This document shows, piece by piece, positions 27,328-35,232 of a stretch of 64,000 nt of DNA (positions within the stretch are counted from its first letter, which is position 1; every line of letters starts with the position of its first letter). This stretch comes from Granulicella mallensis (lineage in GTDB: Bacteria > Acidobacteriota > Terriglobia > Terriglobales > Acidobacteriaceae). The translations under genes were made by a program, and so were the position numbers. The notes under the pieces are model-generated. The model worked only from the letters and a program-made list of their open reading frames with translations. It had not been told where the DNA came from and ran no database searches. The DNA lies in the NCBI RefSeq assembly GCF_014203225.1, contig NZ_JACHIO010000001.1:248001-312000 (forward strand), written 5' to 3'.

Positions 27328-27521
27328 GCTTTATCGATGCACTTGTACAACATTTAGCTACCCGTTTTTTTTCTCAACGGCCAGCGCTGGCATTCCTGAC
27401 ATTGTCCGTCGTACTTTACCTCCTCTCCGTCATCATTCGGTGGTTGTCCCGAAATAACGGGTGGATGAAGAGGCGTGTTGACGCACGGATTATTCCTGGC
27501 GTGAAAGATCCCTCTCAATGA
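27324..27521 (+). CDS. Small single-pass membrane protein, 65 aa
   Basis: Residues ~20-40 (LAFLTLSVVLYLLSVIIRWL) form one hydrophobic helix, preceded by a short amphipathic stretch and followed by a basic tail (KRRVDARIIPG). The start codon overlaps the preceding stop (ATGA) and its own stop overlaps the start of the deacetylase gene in the same way. This double coupling argues that it is real and needed in step with its neighbours. No family is recognised. It might anchor or assist the FAD oxidoreductase or the transporter pair at the inner membrane. Confidence 0.7.
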   Translation: MSFIDALVQHLATRFFSQRPALAFLTLSVVLYLLSVIIRWLSRNNGWMKRRVDARIIPGVKDPSQ

Positions 27522-28303
27522 TGCTTCATAGCCCAACGACTTCTACGACTCACAGGCGACGAGTTCTCGCGTATCACGAGTTCTCTCAGCAAGTGTCTTC
27601 CGACGTCTACGAGATGACTCCGGATGCCTTCTCCAGACAGCTTGAGGTCGCGAAGACTGCGGCGCAGCGGACAGGGACGCACTTGGAAGTCACCTTCGAT
27701 GACGCCCATCGCTCGCAATTGACGCTGGCGGTTCCCATACTGGAGAAACATGGGATATTGGGGCACTTTTTCGCTCCTGCCGCCTGGATAGGTGCGCGCA
27801 AGGAAACGGCTAGTTGGAGAGAACTACGAGATCTCGTTGCTGCTAAACATCGCGTAGGTTCCCACGGAAACACCCATACTTTGCTCACCCAATGCTCTCC
27901 GCAGGATCTCTTGTCGGAGCTTGTAGATTCACGCCGTTGTCTCGAAGATAAGTTAGGCAATGCCGTCGATACGATCTCTATGCCAGGCGGTCGATGGAAT
28001 ACGGCGGTCTGCGCAGCCTGCATCGGAGCTGGCTATAAAGAGCTCTATGTTTCGGAGCCGGTCCTCGGGCTTCATCCCATTCCCTCAGCCCTCAGTGGAA
28101 GCATCGCTCTTGTTGGCCGCCTGGTTGTGCGCCGAACCATGACAGATCAAACTGTAGCCAACTACGTGGCTCACCGCTGGGCTACAAACGCCAAACTGCT
28201 TGCAGAATCCGCAGTAAAACGGCTCCTCAAATATTCGATAGGCGAAGCCCGATATCAAGCCCTCTGGGCAACGATCCTCCGGTCGCCAAATCAAACGACT
28301 TAA
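27518..28303 (+). CDS. Polysaccharide deacetylase (NodB-type, CE4-like)
   Basis: 261 aa; starts at ATGATG right in the overlap with the small membrane protein gene. NodB landmarks: LEVTFDDAHRS (motif 1, TFDD metal and base Asp pair) and VGSHGNTHTLL (motif 2, H-x3-H metal ligands). SMPGGRWNTAV takes the place of motif 3, with Arg and Trp kept. No signal peptide, so it probably acts on the cytoplasmic face or on a lipid-linked precursor rather than on the finished polymer. It fits beside the FAD oxidoreductase and SMR pair as part of a sugar-modifying module. Confidence 0.88.
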   Translation: MMLHSPTTSTTHRRRVLAYHEFSQQVSSDVYEMTPDAFSRQLEVAKTAAQRTGTHLEVTFDDAHRSQLTLAVPILEKHGILGHFFAPAAWIGARKETASWRELRDLVAAKHRVGSHGNTHTLLTQCSPQDLLSELVDSRRCLEDKLGNAVDTISMPGGRWNTAVCAACIGAGYKELYVSEPVLGLHPIPSALSGSIALVGRLVVRRTMTDQTVANYVAHRWATNAKLLAESAVKRLLKYSIGEARYQALWATILRSPNQTT

Positions 28304-28315
28304 TCAGTTCTCACG

Positions 28316-29473
28316 ATGGGGGCTAACTTGCGTGTCCTTCACCTCATGTCGAGTGCAGGCTTCTACGGAGCCGAGAACGTAGTAGCGGTTCTTTGCTCAC
28401 AACTCCGGGCCGTGGGACACCATGCGAACATTGCGCTTTTCGATAGCAGCAATCTACCAACCTCGGACCTGGAGAGGCTGACAACTGTCTGCGGTCACGT
28501 TCCTGTAGACCTGCGCTTCACGGGACGTTTCGACATCCGTGCCCTCATACGGCTAGCTAGATATCTCCGCTCCGAACGGGTGGATATTCTGCACACTCAC
28601 GGCTATAAGGCGGACATCTACGGCTTCATCGTGGCAAAGCTTAGCGGTTGCGCGATTGTGGCGACCTGTCACAATTGGACTAATCGAACAGACTCTCTGC
28701 AGTCCTATGCAAAGTATGATCGCCTCATACTGCGCTGGTTCAACGCCGTGGTTGCGGTTTCAGAAAATGTCGCGTCGATTGTCGATGACAGTGGCGTATC
28801 GAAATCAAATATTCGGCTCATCTATAACGGCATCGAAACGAAGACATATCAAGCTTGCGCTCCCGGAACCGAATCCGGCGTGCCAGTCATTGGTGTGCTA
28901 TCACGGCTGTCTGAAGAGAAGGGCGTCGACGTCCTCGTCCGCGCTCTTCCATCGATCTTGAAAGACTATGGAAGAGTTCATTGCATCATTGCCGGAGACG
29001 GTCCGGATCGCACATCCCTCGTCCAACTCGGCATTGAATTAGGTGTCGACCAACACGTTCAATATCCTGGTTTCTGTGCAAACGTACCGGCTCTTCTTGG
29101 TCGTTGCACCATCGTCGCTCATCCTTCACGCATCGACGGAATGCCCATCGCAGTCCTGGAAGCGATGGCAGCTGGCGCGCCGATTGCCGCCTCCGCCGTA
29201 GGAAGCATCCCCTATCTACTTGATCATGGGCACGCGGGAGTTCTTGTCCCGAGTGAAGATCCCGCAGCTCTTGCCGAAGCGCTCCTTCATCTGCTGAAAA
29301 ACCCCGAACTACGCCGAGATCTGGGAGAAAGAGCACGTGCGCGGGCTATCGCGGAGTTCGATGCCGCAGTCATGACTCAGAAATACATTGAACTCTATAG
29401 AACACTCCTTCCAGGACAACGGCTTCGGCCAACCGAAGTAGTGACAGATCAACCTGCCTGGTGGGCCCAATGA
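28316..29473 (+). CDS. Family 4 glycosyltransferase
   Basis: 385 aa. N-terminal domain starts LRVLHLMSSAGFYGAENVVAVL, with DILHTHGYKADIYGFIVAKL. The C-terminal half has IGVLSRLSEEKGVDVLVRALP, HCIIAGDGPDRTSL and the E-x7-E region HPSRIDGMPIAVLEAMAAGAPIAAS, where the two glutamates bind the nucleotide sugar in retaining GT-B enzymes. SRIDGMP replaces the usual S-x-x-EG-MP; an Asp stands at the first acidic position. No membrane segment. It lies 12 bp after the deacetylase gene and overlaps the next GT4 gene by 4 bp. Confidence 0.92.
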   Translation: MGANLRVLHLMSSAGFYGAENVVAVLCSQLRAVGHHANIALFDSSNLPTSDLERLTTVCGHVPVDLRFTGRFDIRALIRLARYLRSERVDILHTHGYKADIYGFIVAKLSGCAIVATCHNWTNRTDSLQSYAKYDRLILRWFNAVVAVSENVASIVDDSGVSKSNIRLIYNGIETKTYQACAPGTESGVPVIGVLSRLSEEKGVDVLVRALPSILKDYGRVHCIIAGDGPDRTSLVQLGIELGVDQHVQYPGFCANVPALLGRCTIVAHPSRIDGMPIAVLEAMAAGAPIAASAVGSIPYLLDHGHAGVLVPSEDPAALAEALLHLLKNPELRRDLGERARARAIAEFDAAVMTQKYIELYRTLLPGQRLRPTEVVTDQPAWWAQ

Positions 29474-30774
29474 TCACCTCATCCATCGTCGAAGACGCCA
29501 CAAACGTCACTGAACAGCCACCTCACTTACGCGTTTGGCTGATAGACGCCTTCTGCTATACACCTTGGTATACCGCTGAACTGTCTTGGGCATTGAGAAA
29601 CACCGGAGTAAACCTAAAGCTCATCTGCACCCCCCACCTGAAGGAACCTGCATTTTTCGCACAGCAGGACATCACGCTCGACCCTGCGTGCGAGCAAGTA
29701 TCCAGGTGGTTCCGAAAGACTCCTTCGATCATTCGAAGGGCGGCTCGTAACGCCGACGTATGGCGGACGATGCAACGGCTCATCGGAGAGTTGAACGCAG
29801 GAGATCAGGCAAAACCTGACATCATCCACCTGCAGCAGACTCCTCTCCTCAATCGTGGCATCTGCCTGGACTTCAAGCTATTAGAAGCCGCGAAAAAGGC
29901 TGGTGTCCCGGTATTGCATACGGTTCACAACGTGTTGCCCCATGATAGCGGGGACCATCTACGCAACATCTACGGACAACTCTACAACGGTGTAGATCAT
30001 TTGATCTGCCATGACATCACGGCAGCACACCGCTTGAACGAGGAGTTTTCGATTCCGCTGAAGAAGATCTCCGTGATCGGCCATGGGCCTCTCTTCGCCC
30101 CTGCTCATGCCCCTAAGGAGTGGGAGATCCACAATGCACGCCGGCTATTGAATCTGCCCGAGAATGCATCCATCGTTTTGTGGCAAGGCATACACGCACC
30201 CTATAAAGGCGTAGACGTGCTTCTTGAGGCCTGGAAGCTCGCCCTGGCCCAGGGTCTCCAAGACGTCGTGCCTTCCCCACTCCTTCTGATTGCTGGCTCC
30301 GGACCGAAAGACTTCGAGGCCACTATCCGTCTGGCCGCCCAGCATCTTGGGGGCACCGTTAGAGCCGACCTGCGCTATATCGAAACTCGTGAATTGCCTC
30401 TGTACTACACAGCCGCCGACATACTGGCTTATCCGTATCGAGCGATCACTACAAGCGGAGCCTTGCTCACCGGCCTGACCTACGCCAAACCAATCATCGC
30501 CTCTCGATTGCCCGCGTTTGAAGGCTATCTTGATGACCGGGGAAATGCCATCCTTGTTGAGCCCGGCAACGCCGAACAGCTCGGAATGGCAATTCTATGT
30601 CTTCTCAAAAGCCATGCCGCAGCAAACATTGGGAATGTCGGAGGTGAGGCTGTCTGCTACTTACAGCTAAAATCCGCTGCTCTCAAAAACACATCCAGAT
30701 ACATAAGCTGGGGCCAGATTGGAAATGACACAGTAGCCGTCTATCAACGCTGTGTTGCATCTTCCCGCAGATAG
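29470..30774 (+). CDS. Family 4-like glycosyltransferase
   Basis: 434 aa from ATG 29470 (ATGA overlap); an in-frame GTG at 29461 is also possible. GT-B organisation with LRVWLIDAFCYTPWYTAELSWAL at the start, PDIIHLQQTPLL and VLHTVHNVLPHDS in the acceptor domain, then IVLWQGIHAPYKGVDVLLEAW, LLIAGSGPKDFEAT and YYTAADILAYPYRAITTSGALLTGL in the donor domain. The AYPYRAITTSGAL stretch differs from the standard E-x7-E motif, as in several EPS glycosyltransferases. It is the last gene before a promoter region, thus the probable end of the oxidoreductase operon. Confidence 0.85.
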   Translation: MITSSIVEDATNVTEQPPHLRVWLIDAFCYTPWYTAELSWALRNTGVNLKLICTPHLKEPAFFAQQDITLDPACEQVSRWFRKTPSIIRRAARNADVWRTMQRLIGELNAGDQAKPDIIHLQQTPLLNRGICLDFKLLEAAKKAGVPVLHTVHNVLPHDSGDHLRNIYGQLYNGVDHLICHDITAAHRLNEEFSIPLKKISVIGHGPLFAPAHAPKEWEIHNARRLLNLPENASIVLWQGIHAPYKGVDVLLEAWKLALAQGLQDVVPSPLLLIAGSGPKDFEATIRLAAQHLGGTVRADLRYIETRELPLYYTAADILAYPYRAITTSGALLTGLTYAKPIIASRLPAFEGYLDDRGNAILVEPGNAEQLGMAILCLLKSHAAANIGNVGGEAVCYLQLKSAALKNTSRYISWGQIGNDTVAVYQRCVASSRR

Positions 30775-30783
30775 ATCAAAGCA

Positions 30784-30801
30784 TGTGCAACGTATTGCAT
30801 A
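30784..30801. promoter_or_regulatory. Upstream-activator-like palindrome, copy 4
   Basis: TGTGCAA-CGTA-TTGCATA, identical in the first half to copy 1 and in the second half to copy 2. It begins 10 bp after the end of the GT4 gene and is centred about 106 bp upstream of the predicted start at the sigma-54 candidate 30873-30888, the usual enhancer distance for a bEBP. Confidence 0.68.
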
Positions 30802-30872
30802 GTGCAGCTGCAAATAGGTCTATTTACAAGCACTCGACGTGAATGTCCCAAGCTTTTCCCAGGTTTAATGTT

Positions 30873-30888
30873 TGGTCAGCGAATTGCC
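30873..30888 (+). promoter_or_regulatory. Candidate sigma-54 promoter of the assembly operon
   Basis: TGGTCAGCGAATTGCC has GG-N10-GC spacing and an intact TTGC at -12, with about 8 of 12 informative matches overall. Predicted start near 30899, about 22 nt before ATG 30921 and just upstream of its GAGGG ribosome site, so the geometry is good. Confidence 0.48.
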
Positions 30889-30920
30889 TCCATCCATCTC
30901 ATCAAGAGGGAGCAAAGCGT

Positions 30921-31592
30921 ATGAAGGTCCAGAGAAATGACTTGGGTAAAGCCGCAGCGCTACTCGCACTTTATCTCCTGTGCCACGCTGTCGGCGCACA
31001 GTCTCCTCGAGTTGAAACACCCGGATCGCATGCAATGGCCAGCGGCAGCAAGGCTACCGCAAGTTCAAACGCATCTACCACACCCCTCACCGTCGTAGAT
31101 CTCCCCATCGTAGAGCCCTACAAGATTGGCTGCGGAGACGTATTAAATATCTCGGTTTGGAAAGAGCACGACCTTAGTCCTACGGTGACAGTTCGCCCTG
31201 ATGGAAAGATCTCGATGCCTCTGGTCGGCGAGATGACCGTGACCGGACTGACACCCAACGATATTGAGCAACTGTTACGGACACGCCTCGCTAGCATCGT
31301 GGTAGATCCAAGGGTTACAGTCACAGTCGCGGAGATTCACAGCCGGATGGTCTACATCACCGGCGAGGTAGCACGCCCAGGGGCCTACCCTCTCAACTCA
31401 CCTCTGAATGTATTGCAGCTTATTGCGCAGGCTGGGGGGCTCACCCAATTTGCGGCTCGTAAAAAAATCACGGTCATTGCACCTAACTCATCTGGGGCCG
31501 GCGTAAGGCTTGACTACAACAAGCTCATTCATTCGCCTAACTCCAGCCAGGCCATGTGGCTTACACCGGGAACGACGGTGGTTGTTCCATGA
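30921..31592 (+). CDS. Polysaccharide export protein (Wza/OPX family)
   Basis: 223 aa from ATG 30921 with GAGGG upstream; the GTG/ATG-led longer frame to 30843 would overlap the promoter candidate. Signal peptide AALLALYLLCHAVGAQ. Then the export-protein domain: YKIGCGDVLNISVWKEHDLSPTVTVRPDGKISMPLVGEM, DIEQLLRTRLASIVVDPRVTVTVAEIHSRMVYITGEVARPGAYPL, and one SLBB domain (LNVLQLIAQAGGLTQFAARKKITVI). No lipobox cysteine. OPX proteins form the periplasmic or outer-membrane conduit for EPS. First gene of the assembly operon; ATGA overlap with the next. Confidence 0.93.
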   Translation: MKVQRNDLGKAAALLALYLLCHAVGAQSPRVETPGSHAMASGSKATASSNASTTPLTVVDLPIVEPYKIGCGDVLNISVWKEHDLSPTVTVRPDGKISMPLVGEMTVTGLTPNDIEQLLRTRLASIVVDPRVTVTVAEIHSRMVYITGEVARPGAYPLNSPLNVLQLIAQAGGLTQFAARKKITVIAPNSSGAGVRLDYNKLIHSPNSSQAMWLTPGTTVVVP

Positions 31593-32860
31593 ACAACCAC
31601 CAACATCGTCGTCACTCCTGGAGCAGTCTCGGAGGGCTGTCTATTTCTTTGCTAGCGCTCTCTAGTGTTGCGATATCGGCAGCGCAGTTGCCTGTAATTG
31701 CCGATACCCACAGCATGCCTCGTGTCGCCGAGGGAAGCTACTACACGATGCAATGGTTAGAGCCATCGCTATCGGTGAGCTCCGGATATGACACCGCCGC
31801 CGATGACATCCCGGATGCATCGGGAGGTTTAGTCACGGTAGAAGGAAAGCTCGGTGTTAATCTTCGACACGAACGGTCGAACCTGATGCTCCAACACGAC
31901 GGTCAGGTCGTCGACTCAATCGATACCGGCATTGGCGTACAGCAGTATCAGAGAACATCCTTAGTCTTTGCGGATCGGGCATCGCGTTCTACCTCGTGGA
32001 GCTTCCTGGCGGAAAACGGCTATGGGTCAGACGCGGCACGCGATGTCGGCAACCTGAATACCGCAACGCTGAATACGGTCAAAGTTCCCGACACCAACAC
32101 AGTCGCCTTCGGCAACGTGACCGGCAACACTCTCACTGACCGTGCCCTCCTTGCTCTCGATCATCAACTGACCGCGGTGCGGACACTGTCGCTTGGTGGT
32201 GATGCGACCTTTCATCATTACTTTGATCAGGGCGTGTCCGATCAGCGTTACAGCGTCAATCTTGGACTGCGGACGGATCTTAGGAATGACATCACCGTCG
32301 GTGTCAGAGCAGAGGGGGTTCGAGAAAGCTACAACCATCTGGACTGCACAACGGCATCGATAACGGCATTTACAGACCTTTCTTTCAATCGAGACACACT
32401 CCTGCAGGGAGGCATCGGACCGATCCTGGGCTCAGCTGAGTGCTCAGGAAACTATCAGTACAACGTCACGCTAAGTAAGAGCACAATGCGTGGAACGACC
32501 GTCTATCTCGGCAGTACGCGCCAGGTCAGCGATGGATTCGTGAATCAATCCACGTGGGAAACCGCAAACTTCGGTGGAGTCTCTTTGGGACAAACACGAA
32601 CTGCATTAATCAATTTAGACGCAGGTTATGCACATTATGAGATCGGTAATCCCACGCCGGCCAATCCCAACCTTCATGGCTATTTTGTTTCCGGTGAGCT
32701 CCGGCACCGGCTCAGCAATGATTCCGAATTGTCATTAACAGCACGGTACTTCTCTCGTGGCCCCAGCCCAGTAGAGCTTTCCCGTGGAGTCTTCTTACTC
32801 ACATACCGCTGGGCGCGGGAAGAGCGGCCAACGAGAACGTTCGATTCTGGAGGTAGGTAA
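31589..32860 (+). CDS. Outer-membrane beta-barrel protein of EPS export
   Basis: 423 aa from ATG 31589 (ATGA overlap with the export protein gene). Signal peptide LGGLSISLLALSSVAISAAQ. The rest alternates polar and hydrophobic residues in strands ending in aromatic residues (MQWLEPSLSVSSGYD, FFNRDTLLQGGIGPILG-like runs, ELSLTARYFSR, GVFLLTYRWAREERP), as in beta-barrels associated with EPS loci of the PEP-CTERM/Eps type. The position between the export protein and Wzz supports a pore through which the polymer leaves. No enzymatic motif. The TAATG overlap links it to the next gene. Confidence 0.78.
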   Translation: MNNHQHRRHSWSSLGGLSISLLALSSVAISAAQLPVIADTHSMPRVAEGSYYTMQWLEPSLSVSSGYDTAADDIPDASGGLVTVEGKLGVNLRHERSNLMLQHDGQVVDSIDTGIGVQQYQRTSLVFADRASRSTSWSFLAENGYGSDAARDVGNLNTATLNTVKVPDTNTVAFGNVTGNTLTDRALLALDHQLTAVRTLSLGGDATFHHYFDQGVSDQRYSVNLGLRTDLRNDITVGVRAEGVRESYNHLDCTTASITAFTDLSFNRDTLLQGGIGPILGSAECSGNYQYNVTLSKSTMRGTTVYLGSTRQVSDGFVNQSTWETANFGGVSLGQTRTALINLDAGYAHYEIGNPTPANPNLHGYFVSGELRHRLSNDSELSLTARYFSRGPSPVELSRGVFLLTYRWAREERPTRTFDSGGR

Positions 32861-34335
32861 TGAGAAATTCTAGTCCTCCCCTTGAAGTAGGGATAGCGCG
32901 ATGGATTGAAGTGATGCGGAGGAATCTGCTTCTTGCTTCTATCGTTGCACTTGGAGTCTTCGGCATCGCGGCTGTGGTCATCGCAAAGCTTCCAAACGTT
33001 TATCGTGCGGAGACCCGCATCCTGGTTAATCCTCAGCGCATTTCAGACAAGTACGTAAGCTCGACTGTTTCGATGGGCCCTGCGGAGCGCCTCAATACGC
33101 TTAGCCAGCAAATTCTCAGCACATCACGGCTCGAAGCCATCACAACCGAGCTGAATCTTTATCCCAAAGAGCGGCAGGCGTTAGGGCGCGATCGGGTGAT
33201 AGATCTCATGCGGCACCACATCACCATCGATCTGAAACAAAGCTCTGACGGTCCAAGCGCCTTCACGATCTCATACACAGGTGGCTCCGCTCAGGAGGTT
33301 GCCACCGTCACCAATCGTCTCGCCGCATCCTTCATCGATTGGAATCTTCGCGACCGGGAGCAGGAGGCCCAGGGCACGACGTTGTTTTTGGAAAAAGAGT
33401 TAGCAACCAGCAAATCTGAGTTAGACGCCCTCGAAGAGCGGCTAAGGGTCTACAAGGTGCAGCACCTCGGCCAGCTTCCCAACGAGCTCGACGCCAACCT
33501 GCAGACGCTCTCACGTTTACAAGTTCAGCTCCAGGCAAACTCCGACGCTCAAAACCGGCTTGACCAGCAAGCTCTGCTGTCCAGATCCGGATCGTATGAT
33601 GCTTCGGGCGAACAAGGCGAAAATCCGCAGGCCGGCCTCCGTAGTCAGCTCGTCGCCCGTGACGTACAGGCTCATCGTGACCTTGCCGAGTTGCATTCCC
33701 ACTACACAGCTGCTCACCCGGACGTTATCAGCAAAGAAGCGGAAGTAGCTTCGCTAGACGCCCAACTAACACAAACTCCAGCGTCGGTATCGAGCAGAAC
33801 CAGGCGCTCTGGTTCCGTTGCCTCTCCCGCCGATGCGCAGGAAACCTCAATCCATCACAGTAGGGATCACCTCGCTGCCGAGCAGCGCCAGATAGAGTCA
33901 TCGATTAATAACTATCAATCTCGAGTCAACGGTGTTCCAATCCGCGAACAAGAGATCTCACAACTGCTTCGCGACTACGATACCGCGAAAGAGCACTACC
34001 GTTCCCTGCTCGAAAAGACTTACACGGCGCAAATGTCTATGGAACTGGAGCGTGGCCAGGAGGGCGGCAGCTTTACATTGCTCGATCCTGCGCAGGTACC
34101 AGATGCGCCGATTGGACCGAATCGTCCTGTCTTGTATTCGATGTTCCTGGTCGCATCCCTTGTGGCTGGTCTTCTAGTGATCGCTCTTCGCGAGCGGCTG
34201 GATAGCACCGTCAAGTCGGACGGAGAACTTCATGACATCTTGCCCCACATCCCTGTATTGGGACTCATCCCTCGTATATCCAAAACCATTGTCAACCGCT
34301 CCCCAGCGCAACCAACTCTTCGGAGGGCCTCATGA
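32860..34335 (+). CDS. Wzz/GumC-type chain-length and export regulator (PCP)
   Basis: 491 aa; start in TAATG with GGAGGT upstream. Membrane helix at residues ~24-44 (LLLASIVALGVFGIAAVVIA) followed by the Wzz motif YRAETRILVNPQRISDKYVSS. The middle ~170-370 is predicted coiled coil rich in Gln/Glu/Leu (FLEKELATSKSELDALEERLRVYK). GNVR-like region near LLEKTYTAQMSMELERGQEGGSFTLLDPAQVPDAP, then a second helix VLYSMFLVASLVAGLLVIAL. Such proteins set chain length together with a bacterial tyrosine kinase, encoded here by the next gene in a 4-bp overlap. Confidence 0.93.
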   Translation: MRNSSPPLEVGIARWIEVMRRNLLLASIVALGVFGIAAVVIAKLPNVYRAETRILVNPQRISDKYVSSTVSMGPAERLNTLSQQILSTSRLEAITTELNLYPKERQALGRDRVIDLMRHHITIDLKQSSDGPSAFTISYTGGSAQEVATVTNRLAASFIDWNLRDREQEAQGTTLFLEKELATSKSELDALEERLRVYKVQHLGQLPNELDANLQTLSRLQVQLQANSDAQNRLDQQALLSRSGSYDASGEQGENPQAGLRSQLVARDVQAHRDLAELHSHYTAAHPDVISKEAEVASLDAQLTQTPASVSSRTRRSGSVASPADAQETSIHHSRDHLAAEQRQIESSINNYQSRVNGVPIREQEISQLLRDYDTAKEHYRSLLEKTYTAQMSMELERGQEGGSFTLLDPAQVPDAPIGPNRPVLYSMFLVASLVAGLLVIALRERLDSTVKSDGELHDILPHIPVLGLIPRISKTIVNRSPAQPTLRRAS

Positions 34336-35180
34336 TCACTCTCAACCTCAGGGAGTATCAAACCATTGCACCGCATCTGGTGATCGCCTCGGCGTCGAAC
34401 GGAGACGCGGGATCGCCCCACAAACATCAGGACACAATCGTTGACCGCCCTGCCGGCGATCGATCCGATGCGACCAATTGGCTGAACATGGTTCCGAAGC
34501 TGGAACGCCCGCCGCAAAAACACAGGACAACTCTCGCCTTCGAGTCCGGCGCAGACAGTCGCGCTTGTGAGCAGTTTCGCCTCATGCAGCATCGCCTTGT
34601 CACTGCCAGGCCGACGGGTGGCGTTGTGCTGATTACCAGCCCCGGTGCTGAAGATGGCAAGAGTCTTAACTGTCAAAATCTGGCGTGGGCGCTGGCGGAG
34701 GCCGGGCACAAAACCCTTCTGTTGGATCTCGATCTACGACGCCCGTCGCTACTGACGTCTTTAGGCGGTGTCTGTCCACAGAGTATCGAGCAGGTCCTTA
34801 AGGGAGAGGTCACGCCCGAAGCAGCGATTCGAGCAGTTGGCGATCTGCCGCTTTACATTATTGGTCTCGATAAAGCGGTATCTAAACCAGTCCCGCTCTT
34901 GAGAGCACCGGAACTATCGAATTTATTGAAGTGGGCCCAGAAGAACTTTCAATGGGTTCTCCTGGATGCGCCGCCCGTTCTCCCCGTTGCAGACGTTGAA
35001 CAGTTGCTTCCACGTGCAGATCTCGTACTTATGGTCGTTCGCGAACGTGTTACTCGACGGGCAGCGGTGCAACGCTCTGCTGAAATGCTCGGCGAACATC
35101 TCAGCTCTTTAATCTTCAACGATGTCACCATGTCCATCGCCGCTGGCTACGGAGCCAACTACGACCGCGGCTACAGATAA
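34332..35180 (+). CDS. Bacterial tyrosine kinase (BY-kinase, CpsD/CapB-like), cytoplasmic
   Basis: 282 aa. Walker A VLITSPGAEDGKSLN, Walker A' TLLLDLDLRRPSLL, and Walker B region FQWVLLDAPPVLPVAD are the three hallmarks of BY-kinases. There is no membrane helix, so it pairs with the separate Wzz protein encoded just upstream, as CpsD with CpsC. The first ~75 residues are a poorly conserved extension. The tail has only three tyrosines (GYGANYDRGYR), a short version of the usual Tyr cluster that is autophosphorylated. Its start lies behind GGAGGGCCTC in the Wzz gene. Confidence 0.9.
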   Translation: MITLNLREYQTIAPHLVIASASNGDAGSPHKHQDTIVDRPAGDRSDATNWLNMVPKLERPPQKHRTTLAFESGADSRACEQFRLMQHRLVTARPTGGVVLITSPGAEDGKSLNCQNLAWALAEAGHKTLLLDLDLRRPSLLTSLGGVCPQSIEQVLKGEVTPEAAIRAVGDLPLYIIGLDKAVSKPVPLLRAPELSNLLKWAQKNFQWVLLDAPPVLPVADVEQLLPRADLVLMVVRERVTRRAAVQRSAEMLGEHLSSLIFNDVTMSIAAGYGANYDRGYR

Positions 35181-35232
35181 ATCTTTCAACGACCGGTATC
35201 CGGCCGTAAGTCACAGCAATTCGAGGCGCCAA

